A stretch of 64,000 nt of DNA from Chitinophagales bacterium (GCA_017303335.1 JAFLBK010000001.1:1555001-1619000); one strand, 5' to 3'; shown: positions 37,594 to 47,533, numbered from the stretch's first letter. Notes: generated from the letters alone by a model not told the origin. A program made the numbers and translations.

Positions 37594-38649
37594 ATGAAAA
37601 AAATACTGGTTACCGGCGGCTGCGGATATATTGGGGCTCACACCATTGTAGACCTGATCGAAAACGGCTATGAAGTAATCTCCGCGGATAATAATTCCCG
37701 GAGCAGCGAACGCATTCTTGAATCAGTGGAGAAGATCACCGGTAAGAAAGTAAAAAATTACAAAGTAGACCTGTGCAGTTACGATGATACTTTCGCGATC
37801 TTCCAGGAAAATACCGACCTGAGCGGCATCATTCATTTCGCCGCGTATAAGTCAGTTGGCGAATCCGTGGAAAAACCCTTGCTGTATTACGAGAACAATC
37901 TCAATTCCCTGATCAACATATTGAAGTGCGCCGAGGAATTTGCGGTGGATAATTTTGTTTTCTCGTCGTCCTGCACGGTATATGGCAACCCGGATGCGAT
38001 TCCGGTAACCGAGCAAACACCTACAAAGCCGGCAGAATCGCCCTATGGCGCCACCAAGCAGATGGGTGAGCAGATCGTTCGGGATGCGGTATACAATCAC
38101 AAGGGCAAAGCCATACTTCTTCGGTACTTCAACCCGGTTGGCGCCCATCCTTCCGCCCTGTTGGGTGAATTGCCGATTGGCAAACCACAAAACCTGGTGC
38201 CCGCCATCACACAAACGGCTATTGGCAAGTTACCCCAGATGCTGGTTCATGGCAACGACTACCCGACCCGGGACGGAAGTTGTGTGCGTGACTATATACA
38301 TGTGTGCGACATCGCTCATGCGCATACGCTTGCATTCGACTACCTGTTGCAGGAAAAGAATCAGCAAAACTGCGAGGTGTTTAACCTGGGAACCGGTAAC
38401 GGGTATACGGTTCTGGAACTGATTAATGAATTTGAAAAAGCGAGCGGTGTAACACTCAATTACCGGGTAGGAGCCCGCCGGCCCGGAGATGTCGTTGCTA
38501 TTTATGCCAATAACGACAGGGCCCGGCAACTGCTGGGATGGGATCCTAAATACAATCTTCACGAAATGATGGCTACTGCCTGGAAATGGGAGTTGCGCCT
38601 GAAGGAAGATGAGAATATTTTCAATACTCCTAATGCGGGACTGAATTGA
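37594..38649 (+). CDS. galE: UDP-glucose 4-epimerase
   Basis: 351 residues of the extended short-chain dehydrogenase fold. NAD-binding GGCGYIGAH (8-16), the catalytic Ser in SSSCTVYG and the YxxxK pair in SPYGATKQMG are present. It interconverts UDP-glucose and UDP-galactose (or the N-acetyl forms), feeding surface polysaccharide or glycolipid synthesis. A single gene in its own unit. In this setting it could supply the sugar donor of the nearby lipid glycosyltransferase, though nothing proves it. Confidence 0.94.
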   Translation: MKKILVTGGCGYIGAHTIVDLIENGYEVISADNNSRSSERILESVEKITGKKVKNYKVDLCSYDDTFAIFQENTDLSGIIHFAAYKSVGESVEKPLLYYENNLNSLINILKCAEEFAVDNFVFSSSCTVYGNPDAIPVTEQTPTKPAESPYGATKQMGEQIVRDAVYNHKGKAILLRYFNPVGAHPSALLGELPIGKPQNLVPAITQTAIGKLPQMLVHGNDYPTRDGSCVRDYIHVCDIAHAHTLAFDYLLQEKNQQNCEVFNLGTGNGYTVLELINEFEKASGVTLNYRVGARRPGDVVAIYANNDRARQLLGWDPKYNLHEMMATAWKWELRLKEDENIFNTPNAGLN

Positions 38650-38725
38650 TCCCGCCTGCCTTTATCCTCTTCCCCACACGATTTGTTACTCGTTTAACAG
38701 AATGTGAGCAACTTTTTCCAACGCA

Positions 38726-38757
38726 TTTGATGCCCTGAAAATCTTTCTTTTACTTTG
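38726..38757 (+). promoter_or_regulatory. Probable promoter of the transketolase subunit
   Basis: TTTG (38726-38729), exactly 20 nt, then TTACTTTG (38750-38757), one mismatch from TAnnTTTG. It lies 28 nt before the ATG. Confidence 0.6.
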
Positions 38758-38785
38758 CGGCAATTCAAAATAAAATACCTTGAAT

Positions 38786-39739
38786 ATGCTCAATACTATC
38801 CAGGTTACTGGCAATAAGGACACCCGCAGCGGTTTTGGTGATGGCATCCTGGAAGCCGCCAGGAAGAACCCCCATATTGTAGCCCTTACAGCTGATCTGG
38901 CGGGATCTTTAAAGCTAAATGGATTTATAAAAGAATTTCCCGATCGGTTTATTCAATGTGGTATTGCGGAGGCGAATATGATGGGTGTTGCGGCCGGGCT
39001 GACCATTGGCGGGAAAATCCCATATACTACAACATTTGCTAACTTTTCTACAGGCAGGGTATACGACCAAATCAGGCAAAGCATTGCGTACAGCGGCAAA
39101 AATGTAAAAATATGTGCTTCGCATGCCGGACTTACATTGGGCGAAGACGGAGCAACGCACCAGATACTGGAAGATATCGGGTTGATGAAGATGCTTCCCG
39201 GAATGACTGTCATTGTACCCGCGGATTATAACCAGACAAAGGCCGCTACGATGGCCATTGCCGACTATGAAGGCCCCGTCTATTTGCGCTTTGGACGCCC
39301 GGTTTGGCCCATTTTTACGAATGAGGCGGATTTTGTTATAGGTAAAGCCCAGCGATTCAGCGAAGGCGCGGATGTGTCTGTTTTTGCATGTGGCCACCTT
39401 GTCTGGAAAGCCATCGAAGCCGCGAAGATACTGGCTGAAAAAGGCATCAGCGTTGATCTGTTCAATATACATACAATAAAACCGCTCGATGAAGAGGCTG
39501 TTATCAACTCTCTGCGTAAAACAAAATGCGCCGTCACAGCCGAGGAACACAATATCATTGGGGGCTTGGGGGATAGTATCGCCCAGGCAGCCGCCAAAAA
39601 CTGCCCGGTTCCAATTGAATATGTTGGTACCAATGATACGTTTGGAGAAAGCGGTAAACCAAATGAACTTCTGACCAAATATGGGTTAGATACCGGAAAT
39701 ATTGTAGCTGCAGCGGAGAAAGCGATCTCCCGTAAATGA
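38786..39739 (+). CDS. Transketolase C-terminal subunit
   Basis: 317 residues from ATG 38786 (a TTG lies two codons upstream). It covers the pyrimidine-binding and C-terminal domains of a thiamine diphosphate transketolase (IVALTADLAGSLKL, CGIAEANMMGVAAG, SHAGLTLGEDGATHQ, YLRFGRP). The cofactor-binding N-terminal half is not in this protein and not adjacent. Split transketolases normally have both subunits side by side, so the partner must lie outside the window, or this is a stand-alone paralogue. Role: pentose phosphate carbon shuffling. Confidence 0.9.
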   Translation: MLNTIQVTGNKDTRSGFGDGILEAARKNPHIVALTADLAGSLKLNGFIKEFPDRFIQCGIAEANMMGVAAGLTIGGKIPYTTTFANFSTGRVYDQIRQSIAYSGKNVKICASHAGLTLGEDGATHQILEDIGLMKMLPGMTVIVPADYNQTKAATMAIADYEGPVYLRFGRPVWPIFTNEADFVIGKAQRFSEGADVSVFACGHLVWKAIEAAKILAEKGISVDLFNIHTIKPLDEEAVINSLRKTKCAVTAEEHNIIGGLGDSIAQAAAKNCPVPIEYVGTNDTFGESGKPNELLTKYGLDTGNIVAAAEKAISRK

Positions 39740-39762
39740 GCCATTTAAACTTTCTTAACAAA

Positions 39763-39787
39763 AACCAATCTTAGGGTTGGTTTTTTT
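39763..39787 (+). terminator. Terminator after the transketolase subunit
   Basis: Stem AACCAA/TTGGTT with an 8-nt loop and a run of seven T. Confidence 0.75.
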
Positions 39788-39810
39788 ATTTTTACCACTG
39801 CTCAGCCATT

Positions 39811-40362
39811 ATGAAAGAACTAACCGATGACAAAGAACTGCTCATGCAGTTCCGTGACCCTGCTACCAAAGAGCGCAGTTTCACCCTTATTATCAAAAAA
39901 TACCAGGAACGGCTTTATTGGCACATACGACGTATGGTCGTTTCGCATGAAGATGCCAATGATGTATTGCAAAATATGTTTATTAAAGTATGGAAGGCGC
40001 TCGATAATTTCCGGGAAGACAGCCAGTTGTATACCTGGCTTTATCGGATTGCCACCAATGAAAGCCTTACTTTCCTTGAACAACAGAAAAAACGGGCGGC
40101 CCGTTCGCTGAGCGATGTTGAGAATGGATTGAGTAATCAGCTAAAGGCGGATAAGCACTTTGACGCCAATAAATTAGAATGGAAACTTCAGGTAGCTATT
40201 CAACAATTGCCTGAAAAGCAGCGCATTGTTTTTAACCTAAGATATTTTGATGAAATGCCATATGAAAAAATGAGCAGGATTTTGGAAACAAGTGAGGGTG
40301 CACTTAAAGCGAGTTATCATCATGCCGTGAAGAAAATTGAGCACTTTATACTGAATAGTTAA
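39811..40362 (+). CDS. ECF RNA polymerase sigma factor
   Basis: 183 residues. Sigma region 2 (about 25-95; DANDVLQNMFIKVWKAL and FREDSQLYTWLYRIATNESL) and region 4 (about 130-180; LPEKQRIVFNLRYFDEMPYEKMSRIL with the helix-turn-helix) are complete. Region 1 and most of region 3 are absent, as expected for the extracytoplasmic-function class. It is followed in the same direction by a membrane protein with GYFD repeats and a periplasmic protein. The three look like a self-contained stress-response module. Base composition is more AT-rich here than in the neighbouring genes. Confidence 0.93.
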   Translation: MKELTDDKELLMQFRDPATKERSFTLIIKKYQERLYWHIRRMVVSHEDANDVLQNMFIKVWKALDNFREDSQLYTWLYRIATNESLTFLEQQKKRAARSLSDVENGLSNQLKADKHFDANKLEWKLQVAIQQLPEKQRIVFNLRYFDEMPYEKMSRILETSEGALKASYHHAVKKIEHFILNS

Positions 40363-40386
40363 ACTTTTGTCAATCAAAAAAGTCTG

Positions 40387-41136
40387 ATGGACCGGATGGA
40401 AAATAGCAATAACATATTACAGGAAATACAGGAGATAAGTCCGCTAATTGCCGCAATAGAAAAAAGGAATGTATTTACGGTTCCGGATGGATATTTTGAC
40501 TGGGTGAGTGAGAATGTTTTTTCAGCAATTAAGTATGATGATGCGGTTGTTTTCAATAACCAGTCTGGCCATATTCCCCAGGGATATTTTGATGGTTTGG
40601 CTGAATCAATCATGACCCGGATCAAGACAGTAGGGAATGAATCCGCGGGAGATGAGTTACGTATTTTATCTCCTATGCTCTACAGTGTACAGAATGAGAA
40701 TGTATTTACGGTTCCGGATGGGTATTTTGATACTTTCCATGATGTAATTCTTGACAAGGTCAAACCTCGCCCGGCTAAACTTGTATCATTCAAGCGCAAA
40801 ACATCTGTCGTTATCAAATATTCAGTAGCAGCGGCTTTTACCGGCGTTATGGCCTTGGGTGTGTTCCGGTTTACGGAAACAAGAGGGAAAACCAATCAGT
40901 TACCAGATTACGTAATCGACGGCCTCAAGATTAAGGATGTAGACCAAGAACTTTCAAAACTATCCGACGACGCCATCATCCAATACCTGGAAGCCAGTGG
41001 CAGTGATGTAAAAACAGCGTTGGTGGTAAATAGTGTTGATGAAAATAACCTGCCTTCAGAAGAGGACTACCTTTTTGATGAGCAAGCGCTGGACAAATAC
41101 CTGAACAGTATTAATATTAGTGAAACCAAAAATTAG
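40387..41136 (+). CDS. Putative anti-sigma factor with triplicated GYFD motif
   Basis: 249 residues. The cytosolic N-terminal part carries three copies of a motif ending in GYFD: PDGYFD at 33-38, PQGYFD at 64-69 and PDGYFD at 110-115, each followed by an amphipathic helix. A single membrane helix (about 141-161) and a periplasmic C-terminal part follow. In Bacteroidota, a VPxGYF motif before a helix is common in proteins encoded directly after ECF sigma factors. I infer that it holds the sigma factor at the membrane. A second ATG lies three codons in. Confidence 0.7.
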   Translation: MDRMENSNNILQEIQEISPLIAAIEKRNVFTVPDGYFDWVSENVFSAIKYDDAVVFNNQSGHIPQGYFDGLAESIMTRIKTVGNESAGDELRILSPMLYSVQNENVFTVPDGYFDTFHDVILDKVKPRPAKLVSFKRKTSVVIKYSVAAAFTGVMALGVFRFTETRGKTNQLPDYVIDGLKIKDVDQELSKLSDDAIIQYLEASGSDVKTALVVNSVDENNLPSEEDYLFDEQALDKYLNSINISETKN

Positions 41137-41138
41137 AA

Positions 41139-41549
41139 ATGGACATGAAAAAATATTTACTAACAATACTGATTGCCTTAGGTGCTATTTCCTTTGGGAA
41201 TGCGCAGGATGGTGGTGAAGATCAAAAGGTAAAGGATGTAAAGGCATTGTATGTTGCTTATGTGACGAAGCAACTGGATCTGACTCCTGAGGAAGCTCAA
41301 AAATTCTGGCCTTTGCATACGCAATTCGAAAACGACTTGAAAACGGTAAAGAAAGACCTTCCGGAATTGCAAAAGCAACAAGCCTACCTGGACGTCAAAA
41401 AGAAATACCAGGATAATTTTGTTCGGGTGCTCGGAGCCAATCGTTGTGACCGTTTTTTCAGGATCGATGGAGAATTCAAACGCAAGCTCATCGAGATACG
41501 TAATCAACGACAGCAAAATCAGCGTCAGCGTTTCAGAAGGATACAATAA
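41139..41549 (+). CDS. Small periplasmic LTPEEA-type helical protein
   Basis: 136 residues (or 134 from ATG 41145, which gives the cleaner signal peptide MKKYLLTILIALGAISFGNA). The mature part is helical and charged, with LDLTPEEAQKFWPLHTQFE and a basic, glutamine- and arginine-rich tail. It resembles the CpxP/Spy-like and heavy-metal-sensor group of periplasmic proteins that often follow ECF sigma/anti-sigma pairs. It starts 2 nt after the upstream stop. A role as stress sensor or chaperone is inferred. Confidence 0.7.
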   Translation: MDMKKYLLTILIALGAISFGNAQDGGEDQKVKDVKALYVAYVTKQLDLTPEEAQKFWPLHTQFENDLKTVKKDLPELQKQQAYLDVKKKYQDNFVRVLGANRCDRFFRIDGEFKRKLIEIRNQRQQNQRQRFRRIQ

Positions 41550-41570
41550 TGTAGTTGAACTGGGCGTATA

Positions 41571-41607
41571 AAAAAAACTCACGGAATTTCCCGTGAGTTT
41601 TTTTTAT
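41571..41607. terminator. Strong bidirectional terminator
   Basis: Stem AAACTCACGG/CCGTGAGTTT with a 6-nt loop and long flanking A and T runs, between convergent genes. Confidence 0.9.
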
Positions 41608-41621
41608 AAGGCTCCTGAAAT

Positions 41622-44600
41622 TTAGTGATGAACAATGATCTGTTTTGCGTATTGCTTGCCTTCTACAGACATCTTGTATATATATGTGCCTGCGGGCAGC
41701 TTGTCTGTATTCACTGTCAATTGGTAGATTCCAGCCTCCTGACGAGTATTTAGCAGTATGCGTAAGCGTTTGCCAGAAAGATCGAATAAAGCCATCTCTA
41801 CCTGGCTGTTCTTTGCCAATTGATACTTGATGGTAGCTGATGCATCAGCCGGATTCGGGTAGGCTGTGTGCAATTGTGTTTTCAGATCCCCCAAAATAAC
41901 CAGCCTGGTTTCACTGTATCTGAAACGACCGTCATAATCAACTTGTTTGAGTCGGTAAAGAAACTTCTTACCGCCGGTAGGAGCATCGATATATGTATAG
42001 CTGTGCTGATCCGAGGATGTGCCATTTCCCGAGAGGAAACCAACTTTTTCAAAATGCAAAGCTGCATTATTATCACTGTAAATACTTCGTTCGATTTCAA
42101 AACCCTTGTTATTGCTTTCAGAAGCTGTTTTCCACTCCAGCGTTACTTTTCCTTCCGGCTTTTCATAGGCCTTAAATGACAGGTAATTTACAGGAAGCGC
42201 TCCCAATACACTGATCTCCCACATACCTTTTCCATGCGTACCAATCCGCAGTTTTCCACCTGAAGTTATGGCCATTCCGAACACGGCAACTGCTGGCAGG
42301 CCGGTGCCGGCAGGAAACCAGGAGGTACCGCCGTTAACGGATCCATACACACCAATGTCGGTGCCTGCAAAAAGCTGATTTGAATTCAGGGGGTTGACGA
42401 CAAACGAATTAACGGGTATATTCGGCAGTCCGGTAGATACTGCAGTCCATGTTGGTGGAGAAGCATTGAGGTTTGTTGTTTTCCAAACGCTGCTCACGCC
42501 AAAGGAAGAGAGTGTTACATATGCTGTTGTCTGGCTATTCGGATCTACTACAGTACGGGCAACAGCCACGTTTGGAATCGCGTTGGATGGATCAAGGTCG
42601 TTTAGTGTGGCTGATCCGCTACTGGTACCATATACGGCTCCATTATTCAGGCCAACGATCCGCACATTGTCATTTTGCGGGGAGATGCCGATTGCACTGA
42701 TGGCAACACCGGATACGATCGGATTCTGACTTGCTGCTGTATGGGTTAAACCTGCATCTGCCGAACGGTAAAGCCGGTCAGAGCCATAGTAAATGGTGTT
42801 AGGATTGCCGGGCCCCCGTTCAAGCGGGGCATAAAAATTTACGGTGCCGCTGCATGTGATACCATTCGTTGTTACACCCGCACTTTGACACCCCCTGAAT
42901 GCCCAGAGACCGTCGGAAGCGGTTGCCGTAGAAGCTACGGTGCCATATCCCATCAGGTTTGAAGCATTGAAATAAGTATGATACATCCGCACATTGGTAT
43001 TGTCAGGGGCATTCTGATCGATCTGCGCATAACCCCCGTCACCGAAATCAGCCCTTGTCCATGTGCCGGCCGGCTGATAAAAATTAGTACCGTTATCCTG
43101 TGTACCGCCGATGGAAAAGTTCGGATCAGTAGGATGTACAGCTATACTCATGAATTGTGTGGCCAGAAATTGCGCATTGTGCATGGGGGTCCAGGTAACC
43201 CCGCTGTTGGTCGATTTATAAATTCCACCATCCGTTCCTAACCAGACCTGTGTGGCATCTGATGGCGCTACTGTGAATACATGCGTATCAGCATGTACGC
43301 CACCGCTGTTGTCGGTAAAACTTACGCCGGCATTTGTCGATTTGCCTGCTATCAGGTTCGGACTTCCGCCCACATAAATCGTATTGGCATTTGTAGGGTC
43401 CACGGCTATGGCGATATCATAAAAGCATTGGGCGGTACAAAAGTTATTGTCGATCTGTTGTACCCAGGTAGCACCTCCATCCGTGGAGCGGTAAACCCTT
43501 CCTCCTCCAAAGCCAGTTCCTGCATAAACAGTAGCGTTCGGACCAGCCGTATGGTGTATCGCGAATTCTGCGGTAAGATCACTTGTGGTGGTGCCCGTAA
43601 ATGTCAGTACATTGGTAAATGTTGGGGTGGCTGCCAGGGCATTGGTTGAACGATAGATACCACCACCGTTTGCCACGAGGTTTGCAATCATAATGTTGGG
43701 GTCCAGCGGATCAATGACAATATCCCGTACACTGAAATTATTATTGGGCGAAGGAAGTACGCCAATCTGCGTGAACGTGGGGTTGGCCGATGTGGCATTG
43801 GTGGATCGGTAAACACCACGGTTACCCGCAACAATCGCCGCAGAAACAATACCACCTACCCCCGAAGTGGTTGCTACAAAAAGGGTCGCAGGATCTGTAG
43901 GATGTACTATGATTTTAGAAACTGAGCGGCCGGTAAAAACATCTGCGGCACCTGCATCTTTATTAAAGGGGCCACTCATGTTGGCGGTGGTGCTGGCATT
44001 GTCAATCCGGTAAATACCTACACCAAAATAGCTGTCGCTCGAAAAGTTCGGCTCACCTGTACCAATGTAGATCGTTTCCGGTTGTGAAGGAGCGATCGCG
44101 ATGGAACCTACGGCCAGGCTTTGTGCATTATCCATGATGGCCGTCCAGCTTGTTCCTCCGTTTGTTGTCCGGTATACCCCTCCCTGGGCTGTTCCGGCAT
44201 AGACTATATTGGGGTTTGTGGGGTGGATTGCGATGGCAGTCACCCTACCAGAGACGGATGCGGTAGGACTTGTTTGGCCGTTGGGGATCGGAGCCGGCCC
44301 GATCGAGGACCAGGCAGCGCTGATCAGGTTGCTTTCGTAGGGTTGCAGCCCCGATAACATCCGCATTCGTTGATCTTCCATTTGGCGTATGGCCAGGCCC
44401 CGGAGGTGCGGATCAAAAGGTTTGGTGGTATCTATGCCTCGTTTCATTCCAATTGCTTCCGAGCGGCGGCGCATAAAATCCTCCTTGTCTGTCCTGTACC
44501 TGGCAAAATCGGGTAAATCCGGATCAGCCTGGCCAATAGCGTTAAGCGTGCAAACACTTGTCAGAAATAGCAGGAACAGGCGAATGATAAATCTGCTTGT

Positions 44601-44624
44601 TGTTTTGGGAGAAAGAATCTTCAT
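41622..44624 (-). CDS. T9SS-exported BNR/sortilin-like repeat protein
   Basis: 1000 residues. Signal peptide (about 9-31), then a long beta-propeller region (about 100-800) of BNR/Vps10-type repeats with VYAGT.GGVYRTTNGGTSW-like blocks. A linker domain follows (ALPVNYLSFKAYEKPEGKVTLEWKT as strands), then a type A T9SS sorting domain at about 920-1000 (AYPNPADASATIKY and LPAGTYIYKM). It is secreted and probably anchored to the cell surface. The ligand is unknown; such propellers often bind glycans or proteins. A terminator follows. Confidence 0.9.
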   Translation of the reverse strand: MKILSPKTTSRFIIRLFLLFLTSVCTLNAIGQADPDLPDFARYRTDKEDFMRRRSEAIGMKRGIDTTKPFDPHLRGLAIRQMEDQRMRMLSGLQPYESNLISAAWSSIGPAPIPNGQTSPTASVSGRVTAIAIHPTNPNIVYAGTAQGGVYRTTNGGTSWTAIMDNAQSLAVGSIAIAPSQPETIYIGTGEPNFSSDSYFGVGIYRIDNASTTANMSGPFNKDAGAADVFTGRSVSKIIVHPTDPATLFVATTSGVGGIVSAAIVAGNRGVYRSTNATSANPTFTQIGVLPSPNNNFSVRDIVIDPLDPNIMIANLVANGGGIYRSTNALAATPTFTNVLTFTGTTTSDLTAEFAIHHTAGPNATVYAGTGFGGGRVYRSTDGGATWVQQIDNNFCTAQCFYDIAIAVDPTNANTIYVGGSPNLIAGKSTNAGVSFTDNSGGVHADTHVFTVAPSDATQVWLGTDGGIYKSTNSGVTWTPMHNAQFLATQFMSIAVHPTDPNFSIGGTQDNGTNFYQPAGTWTRADFGDGGYAQIDQNAPDNTNVRMYHTYFNASNLMGYGTVASTATASDGLWAFRGCQSAGVTTNGITCSGTVNFYAPLERGPGNPNTIYYGSDRLYRSADAGLTHTAASQNPIVSGVAISAIGISPQNDNVRIVGLNNGAVYGTSSGSATLNDLDPSNAIPNVAVARTVVDPNSQTTAYVTLSSFGVSSVWKTTNLNASPPTWTAVSTGLPNIPVNSFVVNPLNSNQLFAGTDIGVYGSVNGGTSWFPAGTGLPAVAVFGMAITSGGKLRIGTHGKGMWEISVLGALPVNYLSFKAYEKPEGKVTLEWKTASESNNKGFEIERSIYSDNNAALHFEKVGFLSGNGTSSDQHSYTYIDAPTGGKKFLYRLKQVDYDGRFRYSETRLVILGDLKTQLHTAYPNPADASATIKYQLAKNSQVEMALFDLSGKRLRILLNTRQEAGIYQLTVNTDKLPAGTYIYKMSVEGKQYAKQIIVHH

Positions 44625-44938
44625 GGATCGAGTATTTGAGTATGGATGAGCGAAAAGACCCGACGAATTTAAGTCTTTATGTAATGATCTTTCTAACTCA
44701 CATCCCTTCTTTTCCTAACATTTAGTCCATAAACGGTACATTTTCGATCCAGGGATATCCCCAAGCCCGGATTTTGCGAAGGCAGGCATCAATGTCCTGT
44801 TCCTCTGTGAACACTTTGTGACCCCTAAGGGGAGTAGTTTTCAATTTCCTGACCCTATTTTTTGCCTTTCCGGCCCTGTTCCCCTACCTTTGCAGCCGAT
44901 TAAAAAAGGCCTTTCAAAAACTTTTCAATTCGATAATT
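44625..44938 (+). promoter_or_regulatory. Intergenic region with canonical atpA promoter
   Basis: TTTG (44861-44864), exactly 20 nt, then TACCTTTG (44885-44892): a full match to the Bacteroidota housekeeping promoter, 46 nt before the atpA ATG. Upstream, a small CCCCTAAGGGG palindrome lies at 44822-44832. The rest, which serves the divergent T9SS gene, shows no recognisable feature. Confidence 0.8.
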
Positions 44939-46519
44939 ATGGTAGAAATTAAGCCAGATGAGATTTCAGCGATACTTCGCCAGCAACTCAGCAATTTCAA
45001 TGCGGGGGCGAGCCTGGAGGAAGTAGGAACCGTTTTGCAGGTGGGTGATGGTATCGCCCGTGTATACGGTCTCAATAATGTTCGCTCCGGTGAACTGGTG
45101 GAATTTGACAACGGCGTTCGGGCGATTGCGCTGAACCTGGAAGAAGATAACGTGGGTGTGGTACTGATGGGCGACAGCAGCGAAATCAAAGAGGGAGACA
45201 AAGTAAAACGTACCGGCCAGATCGCCTCTATCAAGGTAGGGGAAGGAATGAGCGGACGAGTTATCAATACCCTGGGCGAACCGATCGACGGAAAAGGCCC
45301 GATCAAGGGCGAACTCTACGAGATGCCCCTCGAACGTAAAGCGCCCGGCGTTATCTTCCGCGAACCGGTGAAGGAACCGCTTCAAACCGGTATCAAGGCG
45401 ATTGATGCCATGATCCCCATCGGCCGTGGTCAGCGGGAGTTGATCATCGGCGACCGCCAGACCGGTAAAACGGCCATCGCGGTGGATACCATTATCAACC
45501 AAAAGGAATTCTATGCTGCCGGCAAGCCGGTATATTGCATATACGTAGCTATCGGGCAAAAAGCCTCTACCATCGCGGGTATCATGAAAACCCTCGAAGA
45601 GAACGGCGCCATGCCTTATACAACCATCGTTGCCGCTTCCGCTTCGGATCCGGCTCCGCTCCAGTTCTACGCTCCGTTTGCCGGTGCGGCGATTGGTGAG
45701 TATTTCCGTGATACCGGCCGTCCGGCACTGATCATTTACGATGATCTTTCCAAGCAAGCCGTAGCGTATCGTGAGGTATCCCTGCTGCTCAGAAGGCCGC
45801 CCGGACGTGAAGCCTATCCCGGTGACGTATTCTATCTCCACAGCCGCCTGCTCGAAAGGGCCGCGAAAGTGGTTTCCAAGGATGAGATCGCCAAACAAAT
45901 GAACGACCTTCCGGATTCGATCAAACACCTGGTGAAAGGCGGTGGGTCGCTGACTGCCCTCCCGATCATCGAAACACAGGCTGGTGACGTATCTGCCTAT
46001 ATCCCTACAAACGTGATCTCCATCACTGATGGACAGATCTTCCTGGAAGGTAACCTGTTCAACGCTGGTATCAGGCCCGCGATCAACGTAGGTATCTCCG
46101 TAAGCCGTGTGGGTGGTAATGCCCAGATCAAATCGATGAAGAAAGTAGCCGGTACGCTGAAACTCGACCAGGCGCTCTATCGTGAGCTGGAAGCATTCTC
46201 CAAATTCGGCGGCGACCTGGATGCCGCTACCAAGAATGTGATCGATAAAGGCGCCCGCAACGTGGAAGTACTGAAACAGGCTCAATACACTCCCTTTGCA
46301 GTAGAAAAACAAGTAGCCATCATCTACCTGGGTACCCAGGGATTGCTGAAAGATGTAGCTGTAAGGAATGTAAAAGCGTTCGAAGAACACTTCCTGATGG
46401 AAATGGAAAACAAGCTTCCCGAAATACTGGCTGAGTTCAAGAAGGGCAACCTTCCTGAAGAAGGTCTTAAGAAGATGACAGACCTGGCCGCTGGCCTCGT
46501 CGCTCAGTATAAAGCATAA
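44939..46519 (+). CDS. atpA: F-type ATP synthase alpha subunit
   Basis: 526 residues. Walker [10 protein letters not shown] (about 173-181), the catalytic-interface Arg region and the signature [14 protein letters not shown] are present. Alpha is the non-catalytic nucleotide subunit of the F1 hexamer. Unusually it is neither followed by atpG nor next to atpH: the membrane-sector genes are 26 kb away on the other strand, and the next gene here is a zinc metallopeptidase. It has its own strong promoter and terminator. Confidence 0.97.
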   Translation: MVEIKPDEISAILRQQLSNFNAGASLEEVGTVLQVGDGIARVYGLNNVRSGELVEFDNGVRAIALNLEEDNVGVVLMGDSSEIKEGDKVKRTGQIASIKVGEGMSGRVINTLGEPIDGKGPIKGELYEMPLERKAPGVIFREPVKEPLQTGIKAIDAMIPIGRGQRELIIGDRQTGKTAIAVDTIINQKEFYAAGKPVYCIYVAIGQKASTIAGIMKTLEENGAMPYTTIVAASASDPAPLQFYAPFAGAAIGEYFRDTGRPALIIYDDLSKQAVAYREVSLLLRRPPGREAYPGDVFYLHSRLLERAAKVVSKDEIAKQMNDLPDSIKHLVKGGGSLTALPIIETQAGDVSAYIPTNVISITDGQIFLEGNLFNAGIRPAINVGISVSRVGGNAQIKSMKKVAGTLKLDQALYRELEAFSKFGGDLDAATKNVIDKGARNVEVLKQAQYTPFAVEKQVAIIYLGTQGLLKDVAVRNVKAFEEHFLMEMENKLPEILAEFKKGNLPEEGLKKMTDLAAGLVAQYKA

Positions 46520-46537
46520 ATGCTTCAAACTTTAAAT

Positions 46538-46566
46538 AAAAGCCTCCCCAACCGGGAGGCTTTTTT
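46538..46566 (+). terminator. Terminator after atpA
   Basis: Stem AAAAGCCTCCC/GGGAGGCTTTT, 5-nt loop, six T. It ends the atpA transcript, so atpG cannot be cotranscribed from here. The following 260 nt to 46827 hold only a small TGGGAGG/CCTCCCA hairpin (46729-46750) and no gene that I can support. Confidence 0.85.
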
Positions 46567-46827
46567 GTGGTTACGGATTCCGGAGATATGATTTCAGAAA
46601 CGATACGCATTGCTCTGATGAAATGGGATATAAACCCACGAATGGGTACTGGTTGCTACCTGGTTCCCTGGCGCCCGGTTGCCACATGAAGGTTCTTTAC
46701 TCGCTGATTTACTGCCATTCTTGATTTGTGGGAGGTGCTAATTCCTCCCATTGGGGTTGCTTTTGCCGAAATGGCATAAAAAACCGGCTGGCTTGTGGTT
46801 TGTGACGAAGGCTGAAAATTTTGGAAA

Positions 46828-47523
46828 ATGACAATTGGAATTATCGCCGTTTCGCTTGTTTTCATGGTTCTTGGTATGATCGTTCAGTACCGGCTGAAAA
46901 GTAAATTCGCCCAGTACAGCCAGGTGCCTACCAGCAGCGGCATGAGCGGAAAAGAAGTAGCGGAGAAGATGCTACGCGACAACGGGATCTATGATGTTCA
47001 GATCACGTCGGCCGACGGTTTCTTATCCGATCACTACAATCCGCTGAATAAAACAGTCAATCTTAGTCCCGATGTATACGAAGGCAGAACGGTATCCGCC
47101 GCGGCCGTTGCGGCACACGAATGCGGTCATGCTGTGCAACACGCTACTTCGTATTCCATGCTGATGCTTCGCAGCCGCCTGGTACCAATGGTACAGGTCA
47201 GCAGCACGCTTTCGCAATGGGTGATCATCGCCGGCCTGGGTATGTTTGGTTTTGGCGGGGGCAATACCACGGTGCTGCTGATCGGCATTATCCTCTTTGC
47301 GGTGTCTACCCTGTTCTCCGTGATCACCCTGCCGGTAGAGTTTGACGCTTCAGCCCGTGCCCTGAAATGGCTCGATACGGCTCGTATCACCAACAACAAC
47401 GAACACGAGCAGGCAAAGGACGCGTTGAAATGGGCGGCTCTTACTTATGTGGTGGCTGCACTCGCTTCCATTGCCATGCTGGTTCAGTATATCCTCATCT
47501 ACATGGGGCGCAGCCGCGACTAA
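46828..47523 (+). CDS. Membrane zinc metallopeptidase, YugP type
   Basis: 231 residues. N-terminal membrane helix (about 3-20), the zinc-binding HECGH at 97-101 (AAHECGHAVQHA) and two further hydrophobic segments (about 130-160 and 205-225). It matches the YugP-like neutral zinc metallopeptidase family (PF04298) in length and motif. Its substrates are unknown; it may take part in membrane protein quality control, which would fit the clpP-clpX genes next to it. Confidence 0.9.
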   Translation: MTIGIIAVSLVFMVLGMIVQYRLKSKFAQYSQVPTSSGMSGKEVAEKMLRDNGIYDVQITSADGFLSDHYNPLNKTVNLSPDVYEGRTVSAAAVAAHECGHAVQHATSYSMLMLRSRLVPMVQVSSTLSQWVIIAGLGMFGFGGGNTTVLLIGIILFAVSTLFSVITLPVEFDASARALKWLDTARITNNNEHEQAKDALKWAALTYVVAALASIAMLVQYILIYMGRSRD

Positions 47524-47533
47524 GCCCAAAACT

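Noticed and set aside
40467-40721. 24-nt direct repeat as a mobile element or attachment site
   Set aside because: Both copies lie in frame inside one gene and encode the same protein motif, so internal duplication explains it better.
44682-44720. TAAC words 22 nt apart before atpA
   Set aside because: The middle 11-nt position has no match, so this is not a true triple repeat, and atpA already has a normal promoter.
44966-46528. A 520-codon open frame opposite atpA, and a similar 434-codon one opposite purA (50460-51764)
   Set aside because: Both are antisense shadows of highly conserved genes with no motif of their own.
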